Assembly (NCBI GenBank): GCA_031294825.1
Contig: JAUMPM010000050.1
Span: 1-32,794 of the forward strand
Direction of reading: 5' to 3'
Source of the DNA: Collinsella sp.
Lineage (GTDB): Bacteria; Actinomycetota; Coriobacteriia; Coriobacteriales; Coriobacteriaceae
DNA length: 32,794 nt
Shown: positions 1 through 7,662 of the stretch, in pieces
How the letters are laid out: every line of letters starts with the position of its first letter
How positions within the stretch are numbered: position 1 is the stretch's first letter
Position numbers and translations under genes: made by a program
Notes under the pieces: model-generated
What the model was told of the DNA's origin: nothing
Database searches by the model: none
The model's input: only the letters and a program-made list of their open reading frames with translations

Positions 1-183
1 GGTCAGGAATGTGTCTGGTCTAAATAACATCTTACTTTTCTTTTGGTCGACCTTTTACCGCCAAAATCCTACCGTTCGTCTTCATTACGCAATGTACCTG
101 CGGATATACGAGATGATAAGCAGCGTGTTACCATGAGAAAAAATTGTTATGAACATTTCCGATTTCACCCCAAGGAGTTGCCC

Positions 184-840
184 GTGAACGAGACCGTACG
201 CCGCTTTTTGCCGATGGTCGATTTTCTGGAGCAGATACTCGGTAAGAACAGCGAGATCGTGCTGCACGATTTCTCTGATCCCGACCACGCCATCGTCGAT
301 ATTCGCAACGGCATCGTGAGTGGCCGCAAGGTCGGCGGTCCCGCCACCGATCTGGCGCTCAAGATCATGCACGACCCCAAGTATCGCGACCTGCCGTTTA
401 TTACGGGCTACGAGGGCCGCGGCGCCGGAGGCAAGACGCTGGAGTCCGCGACGTTCTTTATCCGCGAGGATGGCGAGATCGTCGGTATGCTCTGCGTCAA
501 CACCGACCTCTCGACCGTACGCTCCATCAACGCCATGGCGCAGCAGCTCATGGCGTGCTTCGACGCAGCGCCGACGCGCACGGAGCCCGCCCCTATCGAG
601 GTCGAAAGCCTTTCGGAGTCCACCCAGGAGCTCATCGATCGCAGCATTGCTGAGTTGCTGAGCGCGCGCGGGCTGGATGTAGCGTCGCTTGGTCAGAGCG
701 ACCGCGTGGACGTCATTCGCCACCTCAACGGCAACGGGGTGTTCATGCTCAAGGGCGCCGTGGCCTGCGCCGCCACCGCGTTGGGCATCTCGGAGCCCAG
801 CGTGTACCGCTACCTGCAAAAAGTCCGCAAGGAGGGCTAA
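184..840 (+). CDS. DauR/YheO-type transcriptional regulator (PAS-like plus HTH)
   Basis: Predicted DNA-binding regulator of the YheO/DauR family, 218 residues. The N-terminal two thirds (about residues 5-120) reads as a YheO-like PAS domain, with the typical stretches IVLHDFSDPDHAIVDI and ATFFIREDGEIVGMLCVN. The C-terminal 60 residues form the family's HTH, ending in ISEPSVYRYLQKVRKEG. The frame stays open upstream to 43, but I chose GTG at 184 because AAGGAG sits at 172-177 with 6-nt spacing, the protein then has the usual family length, and the upstream codons show no domain. Family members sense small ligands (DauR controls D-arginine use in Pseudomonas); the ligand here is unknown. It is convergent with ridA, which handles reactive enamine/imine intermediates of amino acid metabolism, so a link to amino acid catabolism is possible but only inferred. 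Confidence 0.85.
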   Translation: MNETVRRFLPMVDFLEQILGKNSEIVLHDFSDPDHAIVDIRNGIVSGRKVGGPATDLALKIMHDPKYRDLPFITGYEGRGAGGKTLESATFFIREDGEIVGMLCVNTDLSTVRSINAMAQQLMACFDAAPTRTEPAPIEVESLSESTQELIDRSIAELLSARGLDVASLGQSDRVDVIRHLNGNGVFMLKGAVACAATALGISEPSVYRYLQKVRKEG

Positions 841-884
841 CAAGCAAAATGGAGCGCGGCTCCACAAGCGATTCGTCACTTGAC

Positions 885-923
885 AAAAGACCCTGCAGCT
901 CGCACGCGCTGCAGGGTCTTTTT
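885..923. terminator. Bidirectional intrinsic terminator between the regulator and ridA
   Basis: A perfect stem of about 15 bp (AAAAGACCCTGCAGC pairing with GCTGCAGGGTCTTTT) closes an 8-nt loop. It has a T run on the plus side and an A run on the other, so it can stop both convergent genes (regulator stop at 840, ridA stop at 953). Confidence 0.9.
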
Positions 924-952
924 GCATGTCATGTTTAGTTGTGGACAACGCC

Positions 953-1330
953 TTAGAGAGCGGCGACGACCTCGATCTCGACCAGACCGCCAGCCGGAAG
1001 AGCAGCAACCTGGAAAGCGCTGCGCGCGGGGAACGGGGCCTCGAACTTGGAGGCGTAGATCTCGTTTACGGCAGCGAAGTCGGCAATGTCAGCCAGGTAG
1101 ACTGTGGTCTTGACGACATCGGCAAAGGTGGCACCGGCAGCGGTCAGCAGGGCCTCGACGTTAGCAAGGGACTGCTTAGCCTGAGCCTCGACGCCCTCGG
1201 GCATCTTGCCAGTTGCGGGATCGATGCCCAGCTGGCCGGACAGGAACGCCATGTTGCCGGTCTGGATACCAGGGGAATACGGGCCGATGGCTGCGGGTGC
1301 GTTATCGGAAGACACGACGGTCTTGCTCAT
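953..1330 (-). CDS. ridA: RidA family reactive enamine/imine deaminase
   Basis: RidA (YjgF/YER057c/UK114) family, 125 residues, the normal length for this trimeric cytosolic enzyme. RidA hydrolyses reactive 2-aminoacrylate and related enamines/imines released by PLP enzymes. Visible family features are the N-terminal APAAIGPYSPGIQTGNMAFLSGQ block, and the C-terminal PARSAFQVAALPAGGLVEIE block holding Arg103, the position that binds the substrate carboxylate. The start is ATG at 1328-1330, with AAGGAG 6-9 nt upstream on the minus strand; the frame is open further upstream but those residues do not match the family. It appears to be a single-gene unit with its own promoter and a terminator shared with the convergent regulator. 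Confidence 0.93.
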   Translation of the reverse strand: MSKTVVSSDNAPAAIGPYSPGIQTGNMAFLSGQLGIDPATGKMPEGVEAQAKQSLANVEALLTAAGATFADVVKTTVYLADIADFAAVNEIYASKFEAPFPARSAFQVAALPAGGLVEIEVVAAL

Positions 1331-1419
1331 GTTTTTCTCCTTACGATCAGTTGAGAGAGCGTGAGCGCGGCGTTCACACCGGGAGGCACAGTTCGGTCTG
1401 AACACCGCGCTTAATTGGG

Positions 1420-1448
1420 ATAGTAGGGGATGAGTTTGCCCGATGCAA
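1420..1448 (-). promoter_or_regulatory. Candidate sigma-70 promoter of ridA
   Basis: On the minus strand TTGCAT (1443-1448) and TACTAT (1420-1425) are separated by exactly 17 nt, placing transcription start near 1413 and giving a leader of about 80 nt. Neither box is perfect. In the rest of the 300-nt gap between ridA and the U32 gene I see only AT-rich stretches and a possible plus-strand -10 (TATACT, 1593-1598) without a clear -35. Confidence 0.45.
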
Positions 1449-1630
1449 GATAATTATCAGATTGCGAGAATATTTTATCGCCCAACGGTTTCCCCAGACC
1501 GCTGAACGGTTCTCCACGGGGTCAGCCAGTCCAAGCTGCTGAAGACTTTATCCCGCTTAGAGCACGGGCATCGCCTGCCGCGACGGCACCATTATACTTT
1601 TGAGTATCTGAGCATTTTGAAAGGCAGGAT

Positions 1631-4126
1631 ATGACCGCAACCGCCAGTCGAACCACCAACCGCAGACCCGAGCTTTTGGCGCCCGCCGGAGGGCCCGAGC
1701 CCTTTGCCGCCGCACTCGCCGCCGGGGCAGACGCCATCTACTGCGGCATGGGCAGCTTCAACGCACGCCGCAAGGCCACCAACTTTACCGACGAGGCCTT
1801 TGAGCAGGCCTGCCGCGCCGCGCATCTGGCCGGCTCGCGCGTCTACGTCACGGTCAACATCGTCATCAAGGAATCCGAGATGAGCGATGCGCTGCAGCTC
1901 ATCCATCGCTGCTCCACGCTGGGCGCCGACGCCTTCATCATCCAGGACTGGGGCCTGTTCTTTGAGGTCAAGCGCACGATGCCCAGCATCGAGACGCATA
2001 TCTCGACCCAGGCAAACATCCACGACGACCGCGGAACCCTTTGGTGCCGCGAGCAGGGCGCCGACCGCGTGACCCTCTCGCGCGAGCTTTCCATCGACGA
2101 GATTGCCGCCATCCACGATGCCGCGCCCGATGTGGACCTTGAGGTCTTTAGCCACGGCGCCATCTGCTTTTGCTACTCGGGCCTGTGCCTGCTGTCGAGC
2201 TTTGCCATGGCGGGCCGCTCGGCCAACCGCGGCATGTGCGCTCAACCCTGTCGCCTGCCCTACGAGCTAATTGACGAGAACGGCCGCTCGCTCTCCCCTG
2301 CCGGTCGCGAGCGCGCGCTGTGCCCGCGCGACACCAACACGTCGCAGCTCGTTCGCCGTCTGTATGACGCCGGCGCCGCATCGCTCAAGCTCGAGGGCCG
2401 CATGAAGGCCCCTGATTACGTGTACTCCATCGTCGACGTGTATCGTCATCAGATTGATGACATGCTGGCCGGAGCCACCGTTGCCAAGGACGAGGAAGCC
2501 GCCCGCCAGCGCCAGCTCAAGCGCTGCTTTAACCGCGACTTTACGCACGCCTATCAGGACGGCACCTCGGGCGACGAGATGATGAGCTATGAGCGTTCCA
2601 ACAACCGCGGCCAGATCGTGGGCACGGTGCTGGGCAGCCGTCCGGCCAACCGCGATGTGCGCGGCCTCAAGCCCGACGACCGCCGTCGCCGCGCCGCCAT
2701 CGCCCGCATTGAGCTGTTTGAGCCCGTGGGCAAGGGCGACCTGCTGGAGCTTCGCCACGATAACGAGTTTGACCAGTTCCTGACCACCATTGCCGCCGAT
2801 GATGCCGCAGCCGGTGAAGTCATCGAATGTCGCGTACCCCGCAGCATGCCCGAGGGCTGCCGCGTCCGCGTGATTCGCAGTCAGCGTGCCATCGACGCCG
2901 CCGGCGCCGCGCTCAAGCGCGATGTGCTGCGCCGCCGAGCTGTTGATGTGTCCGTCGTGGCGCGTCTGGGCGAGCCGTTTACCGTTACGCTCACCTGCTG
3001 CGACGACCCTTCGCTTACGGCCACGGCCACGGGTTTTACCGTCGAAGCCGCCAAGACCCGTGCGGTCGAGGCGTCCGATCTGGTTGAGCACGTCGGGCGC
3101 ATGGGCTCCTCGCCCTTTGAGGCCGCAAGCTTTGACGTTTCGCTCGACGCCGGCTGCGGTATGGGCTTTTCCGCCGTGCACAAGGTGCGCGCCGCCGCTT
3201 GTAAGGCGCTGGAAGAGGCCATTCTGGCACCGTACGAGGAGCGCGCGAAAACGCTCGAGCTGCCGGCGATTGTAACCAATGATTCCCGCCCCGCGCCCGA
3301 GCACTACCGCGATGAGCCGCAGATCTGTGCCACCGTCACCTCGCTCGAGGCCGCCGAGGCAGCGCGGGCGGAGGGTGCAACGCGCATCTACATGACCACC
3401 GACGCGCTCGATGCGGCCAAGCTCTCCCCCGCCGATACGTTTGAGCAGGGCATCGTACCCGTGCTCGATGAGGTCTGCCGCGCCGTTGACCACGTACGCG
3501 TCGACCAGTGGGTTGTTGCCGGCGCCACGGTCGCTATTGGCAACATCTCTGAGCTTGCCCTGGCCGCCCAGGTTGGCGCCACGGCCGAGATTCGCTCTTG
3601 CCTGCCGGTGCACAACACGCCCTGCATGGGGGCGCTTGCCGAGCGCGGAGCCGGTGCGTTTTGGCTCTCGCCCGAGATCACGCTCGACGAGATTGTCTCG
3701 CTCGGCGCCGCCGCGCCCGCGGCTCTAGGCATCACCGTCTTTGGCCGCCCGCGCGTCATGACAAGCGAGCATTGCATTCTGCAGGTTGCCAACGGCTGCA
3801 TCCACGATTGTGCCAACTGCCGCTTGCGTGCCCGCAAGCTCTCGCTCAAGAATATCGACGGAAAGGTCATGCCCGTCCGCACCGACATCCACGGCCGCTC
3901 TCGCCTGTACGACGCCTACCCCATCGACCTCACACCGCAGGTTCCACAGCTGCTCGACGCCGGCGTGCGCCGTCTTATGGTCGACGGAACCTTGCTCGAG
4001 GCCGATGAGATTGGCCGTGCCGTCGCTCGCGTCCGTCGCGCCGTCGAGGCCGCGCAAGCCGGCCGCAAGCCCGCTGCCCGCCTGCGCGGCGCTACCTCGG
4101 GCTGCATGTTTGTGGGAATTAGCTAA
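1631..4126 (+). CDS. Two-barrel U32 family protein (RlhA/YdcP-like)
   Basis: Large protein of 831 residues from the peptidase U32 family. Members include RlhA, which hydroxylates a cytidine of 23S rRNA, and partners in tRNA hydroxylation; many databases still call them peptidases or collagenases. The family signature is clear: E171-VFSHGAICFCYSG-L-C186, followed by C203 and C207, a set of cysteines suited to an Fe-S cluster. Residues from about 300 to 540 resemble the middle domain of long U32 proteins. The last 280 residues look like a second U32-type barrel (repeating the ARAEGATRIYMTT style of the N-terminal AAGADAIYCGM) and end in another cysteine group, EHCILQVANGCIHDCANC, near residue 715. 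At 831 residues it is longer than E. coli RlhA (about 650). The stop is 15 nt before the pseudouridine synthase gene, so both may serve RNA modification. The exact substrate is not visible. Confidence 0.85.
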   Translation: MTATASRTTNRRPELLAPAGGPEPFAAALAAGADAIYCGMGSFNARRKATNFTDEAFEQACRAAHLAGSRVYVTVNIVIKESEMSDALQLIHRCSTLGADAFIIQDWGLFFEVKRTMPSIETHISTQANIHDDRGTLWCREQGADRVTLSRELSIDEIAAIHDAAPDVDLEVFSHGAICFCYSGLCLLSSFAMAGRSANRGMCAQPCRLPYELIDENGRSLSPAGRERALCPRDTNTSQLVRRLYDAGAASLKLEGRMKAPDYVYSIVDVYRHQIDDMLAGATVAKDEEAARQRQLKRCFNRDFTHAYQDGTSGDEMMSYERSNNRGQIVGTVLGSRPANRDVRGLKPDDRRRRAAIARIELFEPVGKGDLLELRHDNEFDQFLTTIAADDAAAGEVIECRVPRSMPEGCRVRVIRSQRAIDAAGAALKRDVLRRRAVDVSVVARLGEPFTVTLTCCDDPSLTATATGFTVEAAKTRAVEASDLVEHVGRMGSSPFEAASFDVSLDAGCGMGFSAVHKVRAAACKALEEAILAPYEERAKTLELPAIVTNDSRPAPEHYRDEPQICATVTSLEAAEAARAEGATRIYMTTDALDAAKLSPADTFEQGIVPVLDEVCRAVDHVRVDQWVVAGATVAIGNISELALAAQVGATAEIRSCLPVHNTPCMGALAERGAGAFWLSPEITLDEIVSLGAAAPAALGITVFGRPRVMTSEHCILQVANGCIHDCANCRLRARKLSLKNIDGKVMPVRTDIHGRSRLYDAYPIDLTPQVPQLLDAGVRRLMVDGTLLEADEIGRAVARVRRAVEAAQAGRKPAARLRGATSGCMFVGIS

Positions 4127-4141
4127 CCGAAAGGCTTACAC

Positions 4142-4801
4142 GTGAACGAAGAACCTCAAGTCCTCTACTGCGACGCCTGGCTCATGGCCATCGATAAGCC
4201 TGCCGGCATGATCGTCCACGGTGACGGCACCGGCGAGCGCACACTTACCGACTACGCCAGCGACCTGCTGCTGGCGATGGGCGACGGCTTTGCCGCGACC
4301 GACATGCAACCGCTCAACCGCTTGGACCGCGACACTACCGGCGTGGTGCTGTTCTCTCTCGACAAGCAGACGCAGCCCGCTTTTGACCAGATGGTCATCG
4401 ACCACGCTTTCGAAAAGCACTATCTGGCGCTCGCCGAGGGCAAAATCGACTGGAATGAAAAGCTCATTGACAAGCCCATCGCCCGCGATCGCCACGATAG
4501 CCGCAAGATGCGCGTTGGCGCCAGCGGCAAGCCGTCTCAAACGCGCGTGAAGGTGCTCAAGCGTCTTAAGAGCCGCCGCGGCCTGCCCACGCGCTCGTAT
4601 ATCGATGTCGAGCTGCTCACCGGCCGCAAACACCAGATTCGCGTGCACCTGGCGAGCGAGCGCCATCCCCTGGTGGGCGACGACCTGTACGGGACGCCGC
4701 GTCCTTGTGGCCTCATGCTCCACGCCCACAGCGTGTCCTTTACGCATCCCGTAACCGGCGAGCACATCCACATCGAAGCCCCCTGCCCCTGGGAGCCCTA
4801 A
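4142..4801 (+). CDS. RluA-family pseudouridine synthase
   Basis: Pseudouridine synthase of the RluA/RluC/RluD family, 219 residues, converting specific uridines of rRNA or tRNA to pseudouridine. The catalytic motif is PLNRLDRDTTGVVLFS, with Asp62 as the expected catalytic residue; later family blocks are GRKHQIRVHLASERHPLVGD and the final YGTPRPCGLMLHAHSVSF. There is no N-terminal S4 RNA-binding domain, so this is the short type, and the target base cannot be told. It starts at GTG 4142, with AAAGG about 7 nt upstream. It lies 15 nt after the U32 gene on the same strand, so the two are probably one RNA-modification operon. Confidence 0.9.
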   Translation: MNEEPQVLYCDAWLMAIDKPAGMIVHGDGTGERTLTDYASDLLLAMGDGFAATDMQPLNRLDRDTTGVVLFSLDKQTQPAFDQMVIDHAFEKHYLALAEGKIDWNEKLIDKPIARDRHDSRKMRVGASGKPSQTRVKVLKRLKSRRGLPTRSYIDVELLTGRKHQIRVHLASERHPLVGDDLYGTPRPCGLMLHAHSVSFTHPVTGEHIHIEAPCPWEP

Positions 4802-4812
4802 ACCACCACAAT

Positions 4813-4822
4813 GGGGACAGGC
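4813..4822. repeat. Short REP-like motif GGGGACAGGC
   Basis: One of five intergenic copies of a GGGACAG core in this window (others at 7257-7266, 16798-16804, 30844-30864 and 32633-32653). This copy begins 11 nt after the pseudouridine synthase stop codon. Next to it, CACC-TTCGC-GGTG followed by TTTT (4822-4839) could act as a weak terminator. Confidence 0.5.
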
Positions 4823-4869
4823 ACCTTCGCGGTGGTTTTGCCGCAATGGCTCAGCCGCGGTCCCAAAAC

Positions 4870-5087
4870 GTCTCGATCTGTAACAGTTAGAATCCATTTT
4901 CCGGTCTATCTGTTACAGATCGAGACATTCGAATCCCCCTTAAGGGAAAATCTCAATCTGTAACAGTAACTCGGCAAAATCAGCCTCAGATGTTATAGAT
5001 TTAGACAAACCACCAGCGTCGCCCCAAACAATCTCAATCTGTAACATCTAGCCTGCTTTTAACGGTCTGGTTGTTACAGATTTAGAC
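4870..5087. repeat. Array of six alternating 15-17 bp inverted repeats, 40-41 bp period
   Basis: Six copies of a TCTCRATCTGTAACA-type sequence lie at 4870-4886, 4910-4926, 4951-4965, 4991-5006, 5032-5046 and 5072-5087, in strictly alternating orientation, with starts 40 or 41 bp apart. They pair as three hairpins. The first has perfect 17-bp arms (GTCTCGATCTGTAACAG at the left); the second has two mismatches and the third one or two. Loops are 23-25 nt and spacers between hairpins 24 nt, and both are largely unrelated in sequence. This fills most of the 382-nt gap between the pseudouridine synthase and the DeoR-type gene. I see no open frame in it. Confidence 0.85.
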
Positions 5088-5103
5088 AAACCGGCAGACA
5101 ACG

Positions 5104-5139
5104 AAAGCGGCAACGCCCGTAATGGATGTTGCCGCTTTT
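5104..5139 (+). terminator. Intrinsic terminator, AAAGCGGCAAC stem
   Basis: An 11-bp perfect stem (AAAGCGGCAAC with GTTGCCGCTTT) around a 13-nt loop, ending in TTTT on the plus strand. It lies between the convergent pseudouridine synthase and DeoR-type genes. On the minus strand the trailing T run is weak, so termination of the DeoR operon here is less certain. Confidence 0.7.
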
Positions 5140-5183
5140 CTATTGAGAAAACTAAATGGTTTTGGCCTTACTTCGCCCCGTTG

Positions 5184-5930
5184 CTAGACCGTGATGACGT
5201 TTTCCATCGCCTGGTACTTGGCGGGCACCTCGCCCGCGGTGATAATCGTTGCGTCGCGGAAGTCCGCAAACTTGACGGGCGCCACCATGCCAAATTTGCT
5301 GGCATCCGAGATTACGAAGCGTTTGGCCGTATGGCGCATCGAGATGCGCTTGACCTGCGCCTCCTCGATATCGGGCGTCGTAAAGCCCTGCTCGGCAGCA
5401 ATGCCGTTGGAACCCCAAAAGCCGCAGTTGAAGTTGTAGCGGTCTAGAGTTGCCAAGGCATCGGGGCCAACGAGCGCCTCGGTCTCGGGCTTGAGCTCGC
5501 CACCCAGCACCACGGTGCGCATGCCGCGCAGGGCGAGATGCTGAGCATGGAGCACGGAGTCGGTCACATAGGTGACGCCGTCAAGGCGCGGAAGATGCTC
5601 GATGAGCCTGAGCGTCGTCGAACCCGAATCGATGTACACAAAGCTCTCGGGCTCCACGAGCGCCGCGGCGCGAGCGCAGATGCGCTCCTTGTCGTCGTTA
5701 TGGAGATCACTGCGCTCACTGATCGTTAGGTCGCGCGTCACGTGCGCGCGCTCAAGACTTGTCGCGCCACCGTGCACCTTGGCGATGCGGTGCGCTCGGT
5801 CGAGCGTCTGTAGGTCGCGTCGAATGGTAGAGGCCGTCACGCCCAGGGCATCGGCAAGCTCGGGCACCGTTACCGAGCCAGCCTGCTGCACCATCGACAC
5901 GATCGTATTGAGCCTATCTTCCGCAAGCAT
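5184..5930 (-). CDS. DeoR/GlpR-family transcriptional repressor
   Basis: Sugar-metabolism repressor of the DeoR family, 248 residues. The N-terminal winged HTH is clear (RLNTIVSMVQQAGSVTVPEL, then ALGVTASTIRRDLQTLD and the wing KVHGGATSL). The rest is the DeoRC sensor domain, which resembles phosphosugar isomerases: YIDSGSTT near residue 97, VVLGGEL in the middle, and FVISDASKFG near the end. Members usually bind a phosphorylated sugar and release DNA. The gene starts 3 nt after the stop of the oxidoreductase gene on the same strand, so the two are co-transcribed. It probably controls its own operon through the repeated sites at 7066-7194; that link is inferred. The sugar is unknown. Confidence 0.9.
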   Translation of the reverse strand: MLAEDRLNTIVSMVQQAGSVTVPELADALGVTASTIRRDLQTLDRAHRIAKVHGGATSLERAHVTRDLTISERSDLHNDDKERICARAAALVEPESFVYIDSGSTTLRLIEHLPRLDGVTYVTDSVLHAQHLALRGMRTVVLGGELKPETEALVGPDALATLDRYNFNCGFWGSNGIAAEQGFTTPDIEEAQVKRISMRHTAKRFVISDASKFGMVAPVKFADFRDATIITAGEVPAKYQAMENVITV

Positions 5931-5933
5931 CGC

Positions 5934-7013
5934 TTACTCCTCCTCGGGGTAGACGACTCCCCAATCGGCGCGGAGCTTGGTCATGAGCTCCATCACATCA
6001 GAAGCATAATCCAGAAGCTCACGCTTGGAATCGTCGCCGGCGACGGCCTGCTCGAGGTCAGCCATCTCGTAGCACAGGGCATAAGCCTCGGTGCCCGCGG
6101 CGACCTCCTCGCGATGACCGTCCGCGGTCCACACGATCGTCGCGTGATCGGCGCGCGGATACTCGTTGACCTCGACATAGCAATTGTCAAAGCTGATAAC
6201 CGAGCGCTTTGGCTGCTTGGAGTGGAGCGTAAGGCTCACGACGCCCAGCTGCTGCTCGGCATTGCGGCAGACGATGCCGCCTGCAACGTCCACGCCGGTC
6301 TCGCAGGTGTTACCCAGAGACACGACCTCGACGGGCTGGCTCGCCATAAACAGGCGCATGACGGACAGGGCGTATACGCCAATATCGAGCATGGCACCGC
6401 CGGCGAGGTTGCGATTGTAGAAACGGTTGGTCAGGTCGCCGTACTCCTTGTAGCTACCAAAGTTGAGCTGAGCGAGGTTCATGCGGCCAAACTCGCCGGC
6501 ATCCATGCGGCGGCGCAGCTCTTGATACAAGGGCATGTGGAGCACCGTGGTAGCGTCCATAAGGACCACGTTGTGTTCGGCGGCAATGGCGCGGGCCTCA
6601 TCGAGCTCGGCGGAGTTGAGCGTGATGGCCTTCTCGCAGAGAACGTGCTTGCCGGCCGCCAGGGCGGCGCGCAGATAGGTGATATGGGTGTTGTGCGGGG
6701 TGGTGATGTAGACGGCGTCGATGTCAGGATCGGCGTAGAGATCCTCAACCGTGTCATAGACCTTCTCGACGCCGTACTGGTCGGCAAAAGTCTGAGCCTT
6801 GGTGAGCGTGCGGTTGGCAACGCCCGTAAGCTTGCGGCCGGCCAGGGCAAGGGACTGAGCCATCTGGTTGGCAATAACGCCGCAACCGATCACAGCCCAA
6901 CGGAGCTCGGGAGCCGTAAAGATGTCGTTAGGGAACGGCTTGTCCTGGACCGAAGCAAATGCTGCTTTGGCGGCTGCCGCGGCGTCGAGTGGAGCCTGCT
7001 TGGAATCTGCCAT
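5934..7013 (-). CDS. Gfo/Idh/MocA family NAD(P)-dependent oxidoreductase
   Basis: Oxidoreductase of 359 residues acting on sugars or related polyols. The N-terminal Rossmann fold starts at RWAVIGCGVIANQMAQSLAL (about residue 38). The family's E-K-P motif is here E-K-A in LCEKAITLNSAELDEA, and the C-terminal domain has LAGGAMLDIGVYALSVMRLF. These blocks resemble the dihydrodiol dehydrogenase / 1,5-anhydrofructose reductase branch, but the substrate cannot be read. The first 35 residues before the Rossmann fold are a little longer than usual. The start is ATG at 7011-7013, with AGGAG 7 nt upstream. It leads an operon with the DeoR-type repressor. Confidence 0.9.
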   Translation of the reverse strand: MADSKQAPLDAAAAAKAAFASVQDKPFPNDIFTAPELRWAVIGCGVIANQMAQSLALAGRKLTGVANRTLTKAQTFADQYGVEKVYDTVEDLYADPDIDAVYITTPHNTHITYLRAALAAGKHVLCEKAITLNSAELDEARAIAAEHNVVLMDATTVLHMPLYQELRRRMDAGEFGRMNLAQLNFGSYKEYGDLTNRFYNRNLAGGAMLDIGVYALSVMRLFMASQPVEVVSLGNTCETGVDVAGGIVCRNAEQQLGVVSLTLHSKQPKRSVISFDNCYVEVNEYPRADHATIVWTADGHREEVAAGTEAYALCYEMADLEQAVAGDDSKRELLDYASDVMELMTKLRADWGVVYPEEE

Positions 7014-7065
7014 TATGTGTCTCCTGTGTCATAGAACGTCTTGCATTTCTGACAGCTCTATATTC

Positions 7066-7194
7066 GCACAAACACGCGCGTCAGTGCGCGTTTTTGCGTA
7101 TCTCACCGCTAAACGGTCATTATTGCCCCGTAAACGGCGCATATATACGCATAGGTGCGTAATTAAACGCAATCTAACGCGCATAAACGCGCAC
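7066..7194 (-). promoter_or_regulatory. Cluster of GCGTTTA/TAAACGC sites upstream of the oxidoreductase-DeoR operon
   Basis: The 330-nt gap before the operon has at least five related sites within 130 nt, read on the plus strand: CGCGTTTTTGCG (7087-7098), CTAAACGG (7109-7116), GTAAACGGCGC (7130-7140), TGCGTAATTAAACGCA (7156-7171, an inverted repeat) and GCGCATAAACGCGC (7180-7193, an inverted repeat). An AT-rich TATATAT core (7141-7147) lies among them. The arrangement fits operators for the DeoR-type repressor encoded in this operon. No promoter boxes can be fixed with confidence. Positions 7195-7281 hold only a GCCTGTCCCC motif. Confidence 0.55.
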
Positions 7195-7256
7195 ACAAGC
7201 AATTTATACAGCACGACCCGCTCATTTATGCTTACCCAGTTAGGGTACTCATTTAA

Positions 7257-7266
7257 GCCTGTCCCC
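7257..7266. repeat. Short REP-like motif GCCTGTCCCC
   Basis: Inverse copy of the motif at 4813-4822: both contain TGGGGACAGGC when read on the suitable strand. It lies between the oxidoreductase promoter region and the ribosomal operon terminator. Confidence 0.45.
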
Positions 7267-7281
7267 AATGAGTAGGGATAG

Positions 7282-7316
7282 AAAAAAGGCCCGGGTGCCG
7301 TGGCATCCGGGCCTTT
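7282..7316 (-). terminator. Intrinsic terminator at the end of the rplC-rplX operon
   Basis: A 15-bp stem (AAAGGCCCGGATGCC read on the minus strand, one G-T wobble) with a 2-nt loop, followed by TTTTTT on the minus strand. It lies 28 nt after the rplX stop and marks the true end of this ribosomal transcript. Confidence 0.92.
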
Positions 7317-7343
7317 GCTAGCAACTTAACTGTTGCGGGCAGC

Positions 7344-7649
7344 TTAGAACTTGTGGCCACACTTCTTGCAGACGCGCAGCTTGTTCTTGCCGTCCTTCTC
7401 GTGACCGACGCGGGTAACCTTACCGCACTCGGGGCAAACGAGATTGACGTTGGAGGCGTCGATGGGAGCCTCCTGCGAAACGATGCCGCCCTGCTGGTTG
7501 GCAGCGTTGGGCTTGACGGCCTTCTTGACGACCGAAACGCCCTCGACAACGACCTTGTTCTCGGCGGGGAGAGCACGCAGGACAACGCCCTGCTTGCCGC
7601 GATCCTTACCAGAGAGAACCTGGACCTTATCGCCCTTCTTGATATACAT
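7344..7649 (-). CDS. rplX: 50S ribosomal protein L24
   Basis: L24, 101 residues, an assembly initiator that binds 23S rRNA near the 5' end. The N-terminal KOW motif is MYIKKGDKVQVLSGKDRGKQGVV. The protein has four cysteines, C72-PE-C75 and C94-KK-C97, in the zinc-ribbon form found in some L24 proteins. ATG start with AGGGGAG upstream. It is the last gene of this ribosomal operon: a strong terminator follows and rplE, the usual next gene, is missing. Confidence 0.97.
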   Translation of the reverse strand: MYIKKGDKVQVLSGKDRGKQGVVLRALPAENKVVVEGVSVVKKAVKPNAANQQGGIVSQEAPIDASNVNLVCPECGKVTRVGHEKDGKNKLRVCKKCGHKF

Positions 7650-7662
7650 ATATCTCCCCTAA

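Noticed and set aside
4870..5087. CRISPR array
   Set aside because: The pitch is CRISPR-like, but repeats alternate in orientation, are only 15-17 bp, and no cas gene is near.
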